From Marinoscillum pacificum (GTDB lineage Bacteria; Bacteroidota; Bacteroidia; Cytophagales; Cyclobacteriaceae): a stretch of 64,000 bases of DNA. Of the stretch, positions 54,807-64,000 are shown one piece after another. Location: the NCBI RefSeq assembly GCF_024714495.1, contig NZ_JAMZMJ010000005.1:186001-250000 (forward strand). The letters run 5' to 3'. Positions within the stretch are counted from its first letter, which is position 1, and each line of letters begins with the position of its first letter. The translations under genes were made by a program, and so were the position numbers. Below the pieces are notes generated by a model. It was not told where the DNA came from and searched no databases. It worked only from the letters and a program-made list of their open reading frames with translations.

Positions 54807-57425
54807 ATGATACATCATTCACGGCTATCTAACTGGATTCTGACCATTACAGCGATAGTCTTCTCAACATTCCAAATCGCTGCACAAGACCAACCATGGC
54901 GCAGTGAGCTCTATCCCTTCAACTGGCAAAGAGGTTATCAAGTCAACGGCAAATTCTTACATGACTTCTCTTTTGCCGGCTACCACAAAGGGGAAATAGA
55001 GATTCCCAATATCCAGCATAACATACTGGATGTCACTCTAGCTCCATTCAATGCTGACAACACGGGAGCAACGGATGCATCGTCAGCCATTCAGGCCGCA
55101 ATCGACAGTGTAGCAGAACTTGGCTCAGGTGTTGTCTATTTGCCTGAAGGCACCTATGCAGTTAGTCCTGTCAACTCCTCTGCTTTACTAATTAGTCATG
55201 ACAGCACCATTATTCGTGGAGCTGGCGTAGATAAAACCTTCATCCTCAATACAGACACTTACATGCGAAGTAAAACCGTCATTGAGTTTAGTCCAGGTAG
55301 TAATGGCTGGTACAGTCCAAGTGGCCAAAGTATTGAATTTACTGAAGATGCTGTGGAACACGATACCATCTTCCATGTGAATGATGCGAGTTTCTTTGAA
55401 GTGGGTGATCTGGTTATTTTGACATCTGACTTCACTAATGAATTCATAGAAGAACATCATATGACCGGTAAATGGAATAACTCCATTGAAGGAACCGCCT
55501 TTGCTCGCAGAATTGAAACCATTGACCTCTCAAACAACACCATTGAGGTGGATATTCCCATTCGATATTACTTGAAAACCAGAGACAATGCTCGTGTTTA
55601 TCGAATTCGTCATCAGTTGACTGAATGTGGGTTAGAAAACCTATCCATTGGAATGATCGAAAATCCGAAAAGCGGCTATGAAGAGAATGATTACAATGTA
55701 GGAGGAACTGGTGCTTATGAAGTTCATGCAGGTCATGCCATTAAGTTTAAGTATGTAGAAAACTGCTGGATGCAAAACGTCAACACGTTCAAACCAGAAG
55801 CCAATACCGGTGATTTTCATGTACAGTCCAATGCTCTGGAATTGTACCAATCACGATTGATCACAGTGGCCAACTGTATTCTGCAAAAACCACAATACGA
55901 AGGTGGAGGCGGAAATGGATACATGTTTACGCTTAGAGGAAATGACTGCCTGATTACACACTGTCAGGGAATTCACGCACGCCACAATTATGATTTCAAG
56001 AAAGCACACAGCAATGGCAATGTGGTCTATAAAAGCCTAAGCAAAGACTCCAAATATGCCTCAGACTTCCACATGCATTTAAGTATGAGTAATCTCTTTG
56101 ATAATCATACGGTTGACAATGATTTTCTGGAAGCAGTCTATCGGCCTTATGGAACGATAGAGCATGGCCACTCCTCCACTCAATCGGTATTTTGGAATAC
56201 CAATGGTGAAAAATATCATGGCAACAGCAATCGCATTGTGGCCTCTGGTCAGTATGGCCATGGATATGTGATAGGAACGCAAGGAAATGCCACCGGAGTA
56301 TCTCTTCCTACAGGCAACAATACCGAACCCATCGACCACCTGGAAGGTGAAGCGGAAGGGGTCTCTCTTCATCCAGTTTCACTATATGAAGATCAATTAG
56401 CAAGACGTTTACAAGGAATAACAGCCATAGACAGTACTGGCTGGGATGCACCAGTGATACAAGTGCTATCACCTACTACCAGTGGCCAATTATTCATTGA
56501 TGAATTGTCATTTGATATTGCCTTTGGCACTAGTGAATCTGATGTTGAGAAGGTTGTTTACACAGCAAATGAAGAGGTGATCGCTGAAGTTACTGAACCT
56601 CCGTTTGAGTTTTCCTGGAGTAATCCTGCTAAAGATTGCTATGAATTCACTGTTCAAGCTTTTGCCAAATCTGGCACACCTTCCAACAAAGTAACATTGG
56701 ATTTAATCATTGGCCTTGGTTGTGAAGAAAGCTATTATGGAACACCATTCAAGCTTCCTGGAAAGATAGAAGCAGAATATTTCAACAAAGGAACAAACGG
56801 GCTCTCCTATTTCGATACAGACCAAATCAACAATGGAGGTGATTACCGCCCAAATGAACCTGTGGATGTGCAACAATGCTCAGAAGGCGGTTTTAATGTA
56901 GGTTGGATTACAGATGATGAATATTTGAAATACATCGTTGACATACAGCAATCTGGAAACTATACCATGAGTTTTCGTACTGCCAGTGAAGAGTCCGGAT
57001 CTATTCATTTCGATTTCCTGCAACAGCATGTCAGTGGAAATGTAGCTATTTCCAGTACAGACGGTTGGCAAAACTGGGAAACGAGGGAAAGTGAATCATT
57101 TCATTTGGAAGCCGGAACTGACACCTTAAAATTGAGTTTTACAGGAGGATTTAATCTGAATTATTTCGAATTAGCTGAGAACATAATATTGGAATCTGAC
57201 CTGGCCAAAATTGAAATCTATCCAAATCCAGTTTCCACCCATTTCACGATCAACTCCAGTGAATTCGACCACATTACTGTTATAGACATGCTAGGTAAAA
57301 CAGTTCTTACTCAAGATTTAGCAGTTTCAAGAAAAGTTGATGTAAGCGAACTTCAGAGCGGATTATACATCATAAAAGCTAGCAATGGAAGCGAATCGAA
57401 ATCGTGGAAAATTGTCAAAGAATAA
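54807..57425 (+). CDS. Large secreted DUF4955-like beta-helix protein with CBM6-like module and type IX secretion tail
   Basis: An 872-residue secreted protein (signal peptide ending IAAQ). Residues 30-540 are a DUF4955-like right-handed beta-helix core (HDFSFAGYHKGEIEIPN, DASSAIQAAIDSVAELGSGVVYLPEGTY, repeated N-x-x-x-C turns). An immunoglobulin-like domain (about 555-640) follows, then a carbohydrate-binding module of family 6 type (KIEAEYFNKG, GFNVGWITDDEYLKYIVDI, about 650-790) and a type IX secretion sorting domain (KIEIYPNPVSTHF). It should be exported to the surface and bind an algal or plant glycan. Catalytic type not established. Confidence 0.72.
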   Translation: MIHHSRLSNWILTITAIVFSTFQIAAQDQPWRSELYPFNWQRGYQVNGKFLHDFSFAGYHKGEIEIPNIQHNILDVTLAPFNADNTGATDASSAIQAAIDSVAELGSGVVYLPEGTYAVSPVNSSALLISHDSTIIRGAGVDKTFILNTDTYMRSKTVIEFSPGSNGWYSPSGQSIEFTEDAVEHDTIFHVNDASFFEVGDLVILTSDFTNEFIEEHHMTGKWNNSIEGTAFARRIETIDLSNNTIEVDIPIRYYLKTRDNARVYRIRHQLTECGLENLSIGMIENPKSGYEENDYNVGGTGAYEVHAGHAIKFKYVENCWMQNVNTFKPEANTGDFHVQSNALELYQSRLITVANCILQKPQYEGGGGNGYMFTLRGNDCLITHCQGIHARHNYDFKKAHSNGNVVYKSLSKDSKYASDFHMHLSMSNLFDNHTVDNDFLEAVYRPYGTIEHGHSSTQSVFWNTNGEKYHGNSNRIVASGQYGHGYVIGTQGNATGVSLPTGNNTEPIDHLEGEAEGVSLHPVSLYEDQLARRLQGITAIDSTGWDAPVIQVLSPTTSGQLFIDELSFDIAFGTSESDVEKVVYTANEEVIAEVTEPPFEFSWSNPAKDCYEFTVQAFAKSGTPSNKVTLDLIIGLGCEESYYGTPFKLPGKIEAEYFNKGTNGLSYFDTDQINNGGDYRPNEPVDVQQCSEGGFNVGWITDDEYLKYIVDIQQSGNYTMSFRTASEESGSIHFDFLQQHVSGNVAISSTDGWQNWETRESESFHLEAGTDTLKLSFTGGFNLNYFELAENIILESDLAKIEIYPNPVSTHFTINSSEFDHITVIDMLGKTVLTQDLAVSRKVDVSELQSGLYIIKASNGSESKSWKIVKE

Positions 57426-57492
57426 ACAGTTGTAACTACTGCAGAAAATATCAATACAGATTCCTCATAAGATCGATTGATTGTTTGTTTAT

Positions 57493-57521
57493 AAAGCCGG
57501 GGTTAGCTCCGGCTTTCTGTT
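57493..57521 (+). terminator. Terminator after the DUF4955-CBM6 gene
   Basis: AAAGCCGG and CCGGCTTT form a perfect 8-bp stem followed by CTGTTTTT. Confidence 0.85.
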
Positions 57522-57601
57522 TTTCTATGAGTTCAGGATTTAGCTAAGTTCCACCAATGTTCGATACACTTTCTAAATAATTTCAATGTTGTATTGACCA
57601 T

Positions 57602-57627
57602 AAAAAAACCGGAGTTTCCTCCGGTTT
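57602..57627 (-). terminator. Terminator of the GH2 beta-glucuronidase gene
   Basis: On the minus strand AACCGGAG, loop GAAA, CTCCGGTT, then T7. It is placed 6 bp after the stop codon. Confidence 0.88.
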
Positions 57628-57633
57628 CCATTG

Positions 57634-59421
57634 CTATTTCTTTAATTGAACTGGAGACTCCTGATAATACTCCTGAAGCGTGAAAAAAGCTTTCTTTCTG
57701 ATCCCCTGGTCAGAGATCAACCCCTTACGATTCCAATAGTCCTGAATGTCTGGGAGTGGGCGTCTCGCAGAGAAGAAATCCATCAAAATCCATGGTGTAG
57801 TCCCACGCAGGAATGGAATATTCTTCAGCATTTCAATATTGTTTTCATACACAGCCTCCTGATATTCCTCTGTCCAGCGCTCTGTTGCTGTTCCATGCAT
57901 GCCTTGCAATGCTCCTCCGCCAAATTCACTAATCACCAATGGCTTGTTGTAGGTCATTTTCCACCCGAGATCAGCGCAAGACTCTGGAGTACCTCCATAC
58001 CAGCCGCAGTAGTTGTTGACACCAATCACATCCAGGTATTGTCCAAATGGATCATCTAACATACGGTAACCATCGATAGAGTGAGCTTCTAACGCACCTG
58101 TAAGGAGTCTGGTATTATCTGTGGCTCTGGCTGTTTCCGTAAGTCTTCTCAGGAAATCCGTTCTAGGCTCACTGATAGGTGTTTCATTAGCCACTGACCA
58201 CATGATCACTGCTGCTCTGTTCTTGTCCCTGGTAATCATATCTACCAGTTGCTTCTGTGCATTGGCAAACACCTTGTCATTTTCCCAGTCAATGGTCCAG
58301 TATACCGGTATCTCCGACCACACCATCAGCCCCATCTCATCAGCTATGCGCACCATATCTTCATTGTGAGGATAATGCGCCAGCCTCACGAAATTGCAAC
58401 CGAGTTCCTTGGCCCAATTAAGCAAGGTACGACACTGCTCTGGTGCCACTACTCTACCTGCCGTAAATGGTGCCACCTCATGGATCGAAATCCCTTTCAG
58501 GAATACCGACTCACCATTAAGCAAGATGTCCTGCCCCTTCACTTCTATGCTACGGAAACCAATCTTATCCGTCACCACATCTTCACCTACCGAGATCTTT
58601 ACTTCGTAGCGTTTAGGGTCCTTATCAGACCATAACTTCAGTTTGCTTTTAAAACTCACTTTAGCCAAACCATTGGCATCAGGCTGTGCAGTAACCGATA
58701 CTTTTGCTTCAGGAATCTCTACTTTCACAGTTTTCGGAGACTTTCCATCTAGCTGTACCCAGCCCTCTATTTCATTAAGCGATCCCTTTTTGATCTGTAG
58801 CGAATAGTCTTGCACGAAAGTCTTTGGCACTTCAATCAATTTAACCGAACGAGTAATTCCGCCAAAGTTGTACCAATCACTATTGACTGTTGGGATTTGC
58901 TCTAGCTTACGTTTGTTGTCGACCTTGACGATGACGAAGTTTTCTCCATCTTTTACCTTGTCAGTTACTTCAAAATTAAAAGGAGTAAATCCCCCCTGAT
59001 GCTCACCTAGTTTTTCACCATTGAGATACACCTTCGCATCATAGTTCACTGCTCCAAAGTACAAGAATGCACGTTTATCTGATTTGGAATACAAGAAGGA
59101 CTTCTTATACCAGACAGTCCCTTCATAAAAGAACAAATCGTCTTCCTGAGTATTCCAATCACCTGGTACATTCAATTGACTTGAGGTATCAAAATTGTAC
59201 TCTACCAAATCACTTTCGTTGGCCATTTTCTGGTCCTTGAAGAATCCATTGGGATTTACCTGATATCGATAATTGTAATATCCATTCTCCATTGGATCTA
59301 CGATATATCTCCATTTCCCATCCAGCAGAATTGCATCCCTATCAGCAACGGCAATAGTTGGCTGAGCATACACGTTCAAACCAACAAGTATCATCAGTAG
59401 AGTCAATAATTTGTTTAGCAT
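57634..59421 (-). CDS. GH2 beta-glucuronidase-like enzyme
   Basis: A 595-residue secreted GH2 enzyme (signal peptide ending NVYAQ) of the length of beta-glucuronidases. The sugar-binding domain (LYFGAVNYDAKVYLNGEKLGEHQGGFTPF), NFGGITRSV, acid/base Glu413 in WSVANE and nucleophile Glu499 in EFGGGA are present, and WYGG plus NxK-like residues in this region fit glucuronidases. It is convergent with the DUF4955-CBM6 gene and stands alone, with the hybrid sensor locus nearby. The 298-bp stretch 59422-59719 upstream shows no feature. Confidence 0.85.
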   Translation of the reverse strand: MLNKLLTLLMILVGLNVYAQPTIAVADRDAILLDGKWRYIVDPMENGYYNYRYQVNPNGFFKDQKMANESDLVEYNFDTSSQLNVPGDWNTQEDDLFFYEGTVWYKKSFLYSKSDKRAFLYFGAVNYDAKVYLNGEKLGEHQGGFTPFNFEVTDKVKDGENFVIVKVDNKRKLEQIPTVNSDWYNFGGITRSVKLIEVPKTFVQDYSLQIKKGSLNEIEGWVQLDGKSPKTVKVEIPEAKVSVTAQPDANGLAKVSFKSKLKLWSDKDPKRYEVKISVGEDVVTDKIGFRSIEVKGQDILLNGESVFLKGISIHEVAPFTAGRVVAPEQCRTLLNWAKELGCNFVRLAHYPHNEDMVRIADEMGLMVWSEIPVYWTIDWENDKVFANAQKQLVDMITRDKNRAAVIMWSVANETPISEPRTDFLRRLTETARATDNTRLLTGALEAHSIDGYRMLDDPFGQYLDVIGVNNYCGWYGGTPESCADLGWKMTYNKPLVISEFGGGALQGMHGTATERWTEEYQEAVYENNIEMLKNIPFLRGTTPWILMDFFSARRPLPDIQDYWNRKGLISDQGIRKKAFFTLQEYYQESPVQLKK

Positions 59422-59719
59422 ATTTTATGTTTTTGATTCAAAACTATTCCTGGCAATCTGTAATTGATTGATTAATCATCCGAATAAGGGGTAAGGATAG
59501 TACACTACACAGCAAGATTGCAAATAAAGACCTGATAAGGTATTCCAAAAGTCGATCAGAAATAATGCATTGGAGGTCACGATTGATAGTCAAATAGTCT
59601 TAACTACTATACAATAGGAAAAAAATCAACTAATCTATCAATGCATTCCAAACAAAATATCACCTTTCATGATTTCCTTTGCTAATAATAAAATCTAATC
59701 GCCCAGCAGAAGTCATCAC

Positions 59720-60151
59720 ATGAACTACGACAAAAAAATATGGAGATATGTCGTTTCTGGAAAGAGTAAAGAAGAAATTCATCAACGAGGAATCCCGATG
59801 GATCACATCGAGACATTCTTCAATGACTGGAGCTGGAAAATAGAGCAGCTGAATGAACTAAAGCAAGATGAAGCCCAGGCCATCAAGGATGAGGTGGACA
59901 GATCTAGCGCAAAGTTCATCCAACTTAAAAACAAAAAGTGGCTACGTAGGTATACTTGTCCCCTCTGTCAAAAGAAGATCGAGCGTCAGCAAATCAGAAC
60001 ACACCTCAATGAAGTTCACCCGATCAGCGATTTACCAATAATCTCTGGTGACAGACGAAAGTTCAAGGAATGGTATGTGAAAGTGCAAATTAGAGAGGGC
60101 TTTCTCAAATATCTTGATGGACAGATCCTATACACTCCGATGAGTGAGTGA
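59720..60151 (+). CDS. Small protein with a C2H2-like zinc finger
   Basis: A 143-residue protein without signal peptide. Residues near 78-99 carry C-x2-C-x11-H-x4-H (TCPLCQKKIERQQIRTHLNEVH), a zinc-finger pattern that is uncommon in bacteria, in a basic context (KNKKWLRRY). The N-terminal half is predicted helical. No family recognised. It may bind nucleic acid (inference). Confidence 0.6.
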   Translation: MNYDKKIWRYVVSGKSKEEIHQRGIPMDHIETFFNDWSWKIEQLNELKQDEAQAIKDEVDRSSAKFIQLKNKKWLRRYTCPLCQKKIERQQIRTHLNEVHPISDLPIISGDRRKFKEWYVKVQIREGFLKYLDGQILYTPMSE

Positions 60152-60330
60152 CATCTTAAGCTATAAGTGTCGCTATTTTTATACAGAATCACCTAAACAC
60201 CTTATCTAATTGATTTCCAGAATCTTAGAATAATTCAATTATTTCTATCAGAATAATACAGGAAAACAAGCGTTGTTTAGTCAGCTCAGAACCAATGACT
60301 TAGACGAAAAACCAACTTTACCCTAAAATG

Positions 60331-60367
60331 AAAAAACCCACTCAGTATATCTTCTAAGTGGGTTTTT
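60331..60367 (-). terminator. Terminator after tRNA-Thr
   Basis: AAAACCCACT and AGTGGGTTTT arms form a stem with T-rich ends on both strands; it stands 11 bp downstream of the tRNA on the minus strand. Confidence 0.75.
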
Positions 60368-60378
60368 AGTGCTTTGTG

Positions 60379-60452
60379 AGCCCCCAGTCGGATTCGAACC
60401 AACGACCTACTGATTACAAGTCAGTTGCTCTGGCCAGCTGAGCTATGGAGGC
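60379..60452 (-). tRNA. tRNA-Thr (anticodon UGU)
   Basis: Read on the minus strand, the 5' arm GCCTCCA pairs with TGGGGGC at the 3' end. The D-loop contains AGCTCAGCTGG, the anticodon stem-loop is ACTGA-CTTGTAA-TCAGT with anticodon TGT, and the T arm carries GGTTCGAATCC. The length is 74 nt with no encoded CCA. Confidence 0.95.
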
Positions 60453-60554
60453 CTATCAAACGGCGTCCGCCGTGTTGACTGCTTTTGCTTTGTCTCAAAG
60501 CGGTTGCAAATATAGACTTACATTTAAATAATGCAAAACTTGAAGAAAGAAATT

Positions 60555-62570
60555 TTAAATTTCTTTTAGAACATCCAGTTGCTTCTTCAAATCCTCTAGC
60601 TCTTGCTCTGCTTTTTCGATCTTATCTTCGAAATCTTTCTTCAATTGATCTGCATTTTTCGACTGTGCAAAGAAGCCCATATTGGTCTTCCAAGTAGCGA
60701 TATCATTTTCAATTGTAGAAATCTTGCGCTTAATAGCTCCTTCTTTTCTATGGATTTTCTGACCACTATGAGGACTGTTTTTCAACTTGCTCATTTGCAC
60801 GTGAATTTTCAATTCACTTCGCTGGTCATCGGACAAATCTTCCAGACCGATTACTTTATCAGTTACTTCGTCGTAGCGACTATGTATCTTCTTGATTGCG
60901 TTTCTAGGAACAAATCCGATATCGGCATAATCATCCAATAGATTGTAAACCTCTTCTAGTTCGATGGTATCAGCCTTAATAATTTCCTCGATCTGCTTAC
61001 AGATAGCTTCTTTCTTCTTGAGGTTATCCTCGAACTCTTTGTTCTTAGAGTCGTTCTGAGATCTTTTCTTCTCGAAGAAGTGGTCACAAGCCGCTTTAAA
61101 CTGCTTATACACTTCATTTCTAAACTTCTCTGGAACCGGACCAATCTCTCTCCACTGGTTCTGTAATTTTTTCAGCTCATTGGCTGTCTTCACAAAATCA
61201 GTACTGTCCTTGATTTCTTCCGCCTTGGCAAGCAGCTCTTGCTTCTTCTTCAGGTTTTCCTCACGTTGACCCTCAAGAGCTTTAAAGAAGCTATTCTTAT
61301 TATTGAAGAACTGCTTGAAATTACCCCAAAAGTGTTTGTTGATATCCTTGGCATTTTCGCGTGGAAGTCCTCCGATCTTATCCCACTCCTTTTGAAGCTC
61401 TAGCAATTCCTTCGTCTTCTTATTCCATTCAGTAATTCGATCTGAATCAAATTTAGCAAACTCAGCAGCTTTATCTCCCAATGCTTGTTTCGCATCAGCA
61501 TTCTCGCCAAGTTCTTTCTTTAGTGTATCAAAATAATCCTTACGCTTAGAGTATACTGCATCACTAGCAGCCTTAAAACGCTGCCACACTGGTTCCTGAT
61601 CCTCTTTAGGAATGGGACCAATATGCTTAAACTCTTCATGCAATTCATTTAACTGAAAAATTGCATCCTTTATGTTCTCAAGATCACTAAGCGCTTCTGC
61701 ACGCTCACATAGCTCTTGCTTGCTCTCAAGATTCTTCTTGCGGTCTAATTCCTTTAATTCGAAGTAGATACTACGCTGATCATAAAAACGATCAATCAAT
61801 GCATGGTAGTTGGCCCACATAGTCTTAGCCTGTGCACCAGGCACCTGACCTACACTTCTCCACTCCTCTTGTAGTTCCTTCAGCTTATTGATAGAAGCAT
61901 TGCTTTCTTCTCCATCAACCAACTCTCTTAGATGTTCAAGGATTTCTTCTTTTTTGATAAGGTTAGCATCCTTATTCTTTTCAAGTTGGGAAAAATAGAC
62001 CGACTTCTTATGACGCAGCTTTTCATACAGGTCATAAAACTCTGTATCTACGGCTTCACCTTTAAAGTCAAAATCCGCTGAATCATTACCCTCTGCCACA
62101 AAGGCTTCAAGAGCAGCATTTTTTTCAGCATCAAATATCTTATTGTATAAAGGACGAATTTCTTTCAATCCTTTATCCAGAATTCTCATATTTTCAACAG
62201 AAGCAAACTTCTTCAAAGTGTTGAACAACTCTTCTTTTGTTGGATTCTCAAAATCCAACTCCTCCAAAAGCTTATTCTCTTCTTCGTGATCATCATGATC
62301 GTCATCATCAGAATGCTCTTCACTTTCAGAATCAGCTTGTGCCTCTTCTTTTACAGCTTCTACAGGCTCAGCTGCTTCCTCTTTCACTGGCTCTTCTGAG
62401 GCAGCTTCAACAGGTTCAGCTACAGGCTCTTCAGCCTCCTCTTTAGTTTCTTCTGACACAACCTCTTCAGCTGTCTCTTCTTCCTTTTGTAATTCAGGGG
62501 TCTCCTGAACCTCATCCTGAATCTCTAGATTTTCTTGATTCTCAGGCAACTTGTTTTCCTTGTCTTCCAT
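60555..62570 (-). CDS. DUF349 repeat protein
   Basis: A 671-residue cytoplasmic protein. The first about 110 residues are an acidic Glu/Val/Ala-rich tail-like segment. The rest holds several DUF349 helical repeats, each with an LQ-x-EW-x-x-(I/V)G-P motif (for example LQEEWRSVGQVPG, LQKEWDKIGGLPR, LQNQWREIGPVPE). Long charged helices suggest coiled coils. The family is common in Bacteroidota with unknown function. It lies beside tRNA-Thr and the YqgE gene. Confidence 0.9.
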   Translation of the reverse strand: MEDKENKLPENQENLEIQDEVQETPELQKEEETAEEVVSEETKEEAEEPVAEPVEAASEEPVKEEAAEPVEAVKEEAQADSESEEHSDDDDHDDHEEENKLLEELDFENPTKEELFNTLKKFASVENMRILDKGLKEIRPLYNKIFDAEKNAALEAFVAEGNDSADFDFKGEAVDTEFYDLYEKLRHKKSVYFSQLEKNKDANLIKKEEILEHLRELVDGEESNASINKLKELQEEWRSVGQVPGAQAKTMWANYHALIDRFYDQRSIYFELKELDRKKNLESKQELCERAEALSDLENIKDAIFQLNELHEEFKHIGPIPKEDQEPVWQRFKAASDAVYSKRKDYFDTLKKELGENADAKQALGDKAAEFAKFDSDRITEWNKKTKELLELQKEWDKIGGLPRENAKDINKHFWGNFKQFFNNKNSFFKALEGQREENLKKKQELLAKAEEIKDSTDFVKTANELKKLQNQWREIGPVPEKFRNEVYKQFKAACDHFFEKKRSQNDSKNKEFEDNLKKKEAICKQIEEIIKADTIELEEVYNLLDDYADIGFVPRNAIKKIHSRYDEVTDKVIGLEDLSDDQRSELKIHVQMSKLKNSPHSGQKIHRKEGAIKRKISTIENDIATWKTNMGFFAQSKNADQLKKDFEDKIEKAEQELEDLKKQLDVLKEI

Positions 62571-62625
62571 ATCGGAACCTCTCTTTTGGTTGGCTACAAG
62601 CCATAAAACTAATAAAATCGGATCA

Positions 62626-63204
62626 CTAATTCAGGCGGGGATCCGTAGGATAATTAGAAATTACCCGATACTTACCACCCATATTTTGCAAAGCTTCTCT
62701 CCAAAGCTCTTCTGGATTCATGTCAAATACCAATTCTGGAGTAGCTTTTTTATAAACAATCCATGACTTGGCCTTTAATTCGTCTAATAACTGACCATCT
62801 GACCATCCCGAATAGCCTATGAAAAACTTCAAATCATTTTCATCAACTACTTTGGTATTGATACTAGTTAGTAAGTTATCAAAATCTACCCCCCAATAAA
62901 CACCATTTACAATTTCTTTATCACTAGCCAATTTGTTCGGCGATTTATGCAAAAAATGAAGGGTATTCTGCTGTACAGGCCCACCTACATACACAGTGGA
63001 ATCAAACCCTTCAGCCTCTTCTATCAGCTCAGACAAACCAGAATTAGATGGCTTATTCAACACAAAACCAAACGAACCATTCTCATCATGCTCACATAAT
63101 AAGATAACTGTTCGCTCAAAATTCGGATCCGGTAAGTACGGCTCCGATATAAGCAAATCCCCTTTTTCTGGTTCTATTAATTGATCTGTTGCGAAATAAT
63201 CCAT
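62626..63204 (-). CDS. yqgE: YqgE/AlgH family protein
   Basis: A 192-residue cytoplasmic protein of the YqgE (AlgH) family: KGDLLISEPYLPDPNFERTVILLCEHDENGSFGFVLNK, VYVGGPVQQNTLHFLH, FIGYSGWSDGQL and WREALQNMGGKYR are characteristic. Function is not well established. It is separated by 55 bp from the DUF349 gene on the same strand. Confidence 0.93.
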   Translation of the reverse strand: MDYFATDQLIEPEKGDLLISEPYLPDPNFERTVILLCEHDENGSFGFVLNKPSNSGLSELIEEAEGFDSTVYVGGPVQQNTLHFLHKSPNKLASDKEIVNGVYWGVDFDNLLTSINTKVVDENDLKFFIGYSGWSDGQLLDELKAKSWIVYKKATPELVFDMNPEELWREALQNMGGKYRVISNYPTDPRLN

Positions 63205-63372
63205 TTATGTTCTTTACGATCACCAGATTGGTAATCTTATAAAATTTAAACCTTTTCTTTCTAATCAGTTTTATAACTGAACGTGACTTTCATCACCTCC
63301 AAAGTCCTACCTTTGGTTTCATAACAAATAAAACAATTATTAACCTTAATTAGGAATAATCACACCTTAAGT

Positions 63373-64000
63373 ATGAGTTTAGATTTAGCATCATTAAGAA
63401 AGGAGTACACCAAAGCCTCTCTTGATCTGGACAGTGTAGCTGATTCTCCAATTGAGCAATTCCAAAAATGGTTTACTGAGGCGCAAAAAAGTGAACTTAC
63501 TGAACCAAATGCCATGATTGTTGGTACATCTGATGGTGCAGGACAAATCACTCAAAGAACCGTGCTTTTAAAAGCATTTGACACTAAGGGGTTTGTTTTT
63601 TACACCAATTACAAAAGCAGAAAAGCACAGCAGCTGGAGCAAAACCCTCATATTTCGCTGTTGTTCCCATGGTTTCAGCTAGAAAGGCAAGTGGCGGTAA
63701 CAGGCATTGCTGAAAAGGTAAGCACCGCTGAATCTATGAAATATTTCATGAGCAGACCTTTTGGCAGTCAATTAGGAGCATGGGTTTCTCATCAAAGTCA
63801 GGTGATCACTTCGAGAAATATACTGGAAGTGAAACTTCATGAAATGAAAGAGAAATTCAAAGAAGGGAAAGTGCCGCTTCCAGACTTCTGGGGTGGTTAT
63901 CGAGTGATTCCTTCCTCTATTGAGTTTTGGCAAGGAAGACCAAGCAGGCTACATGATCGCATCATGTATACTAAGAATGACAATGATTGGTCTAGAGAAA
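63373..64000 (+). CDS. pdxH: Pyridoxamine/pyridoxine 5'-phosphate oxidase, cut by the window end
   Basis: About 209 residues are present, lacking probably only the final few. It starts MSLDLASLRKEYTK and shows QRTVLLKAFDTKGFVFYTNYKSRKAQQLEQNP (FMN-binding core), FPWFQLERQVAVTG, RPFGSQLGAWVSHQSQVI and the C-terminal EFWQGRPSRLHDRI, all diagnostic. It oxidises pyridoxamine or pyridoxine 5'-phosphate to pyridoxal 5'-phosphate using FMN. Start chosen at ATG 63373, the first of the conserved N-terminus. Confidence 0.95.
   Translation, partial: MSLDLASLRKEYTKASLDLDSVADSPIEQFQKWFTEAQKSELTEPNAMIVGTSDGAGQITQRTVLLKAFDTKGFVFYTNYKSRKAQQLEQNPHISLLFPWFQLERQVAVTGIAEKVSTAESMKYFMSRPFGSQLGAWVSHQSQVITSRNILEVKLHEMKEKFKEGKVPLPDFWGGYRVIPSSIEFWQGRPSRLHDRIMYTKNDNDWSRE

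Noticed and set aside
62237-62446. Leu/Gln-rich plus-strand frame inside the DUF349 gene
   Set aside because: It is the complement of the Glu-rich low-complexity start of the DUF349 protein.

Overview
The window looks like chromosomal DNA of a polysaccharide-degrading, probably marine or algae-associated member of the Bacteroidota, most likely Cytophagales-like. The evidence is a SusC/SusD pair, a one-protein hybrid two-component regulator, type IX secretion C-terminal tails, many lipoprotein signals, FucP-type sugar transport and a TTTG/TAnnTTTG-type promoter. Two polysaccharide/uronate programmes share the window with small accessory segments, and ordinary housekeeping genes lie at the right edge.

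Bases 1-13.4k form a pectin block. It holds the tail of a pectin methylesterase, a DUF4861 lipoprotein, a LacI regulator, tagaturonate reductase and altronate dehydratase (uxaB, uxaA) and a GH105 hydrolase. A convergent operon encodes GH28 polygalacturonase, two CE12 acetylesterases and a second CE8 methylesterase. Palindromic CpG-centred operators sit before the LacI/DUF4861 pair, uxaB and the GH28 operon. A small cargo patch (secreted orphan, higBA, Yip1-like membrane protein) lies between the convergent units.

Bases 13.4-25.5k carry, on the minus strand, a complete non-phosphorylating 6-deoxyhexose route: permease, mutarotase, sugar dehydrogenase, lactonase, a UxaA-type dehydratase, second dehydrogenase, diketo-acid hydrolase and L-lactate oxidation, with a divergent LacI gene. 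A mannonate branch follows (DUF4861, SDR oxidoreductase, uxuA). An IPT/TIG surface lipoprotein comes next.

Bases 27.0-33.5k are an AT-rich plus-strand island: a diverged secreted subtilisin-like protease overlapping a lipoprotein gene, an AIPR (abortive-infection) protein and two small membrane proteins. It is bracketed by AGAC-rich repeats and contains a copied terminator. This is the best candidate for an undescribed system, possibly anti-phage.

Bases 33.5-59.4k form a second polysaccharide locus: SusC/SusD, GH88, two GH2 enzymes, a hybrid two-component sensor, two DUF4955-like beta-helix proteins, two jelly-roll lyase-like proteins, an MocA-type oxidoreductase and a serine-hydrolase homologue lacking its catalytic motif. 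The gene set suggests a glucuronic-acid-rich substrate such as glucuronan. A 1.1-kb gene-free stretch in it holds a 124-bp direct repeat. Bases 59.7-64.0k carry a small zinc-finger-like protein, tRNA-Thr, a DUF349 protein, a YqgE protein and pdxH (cut by the window end).
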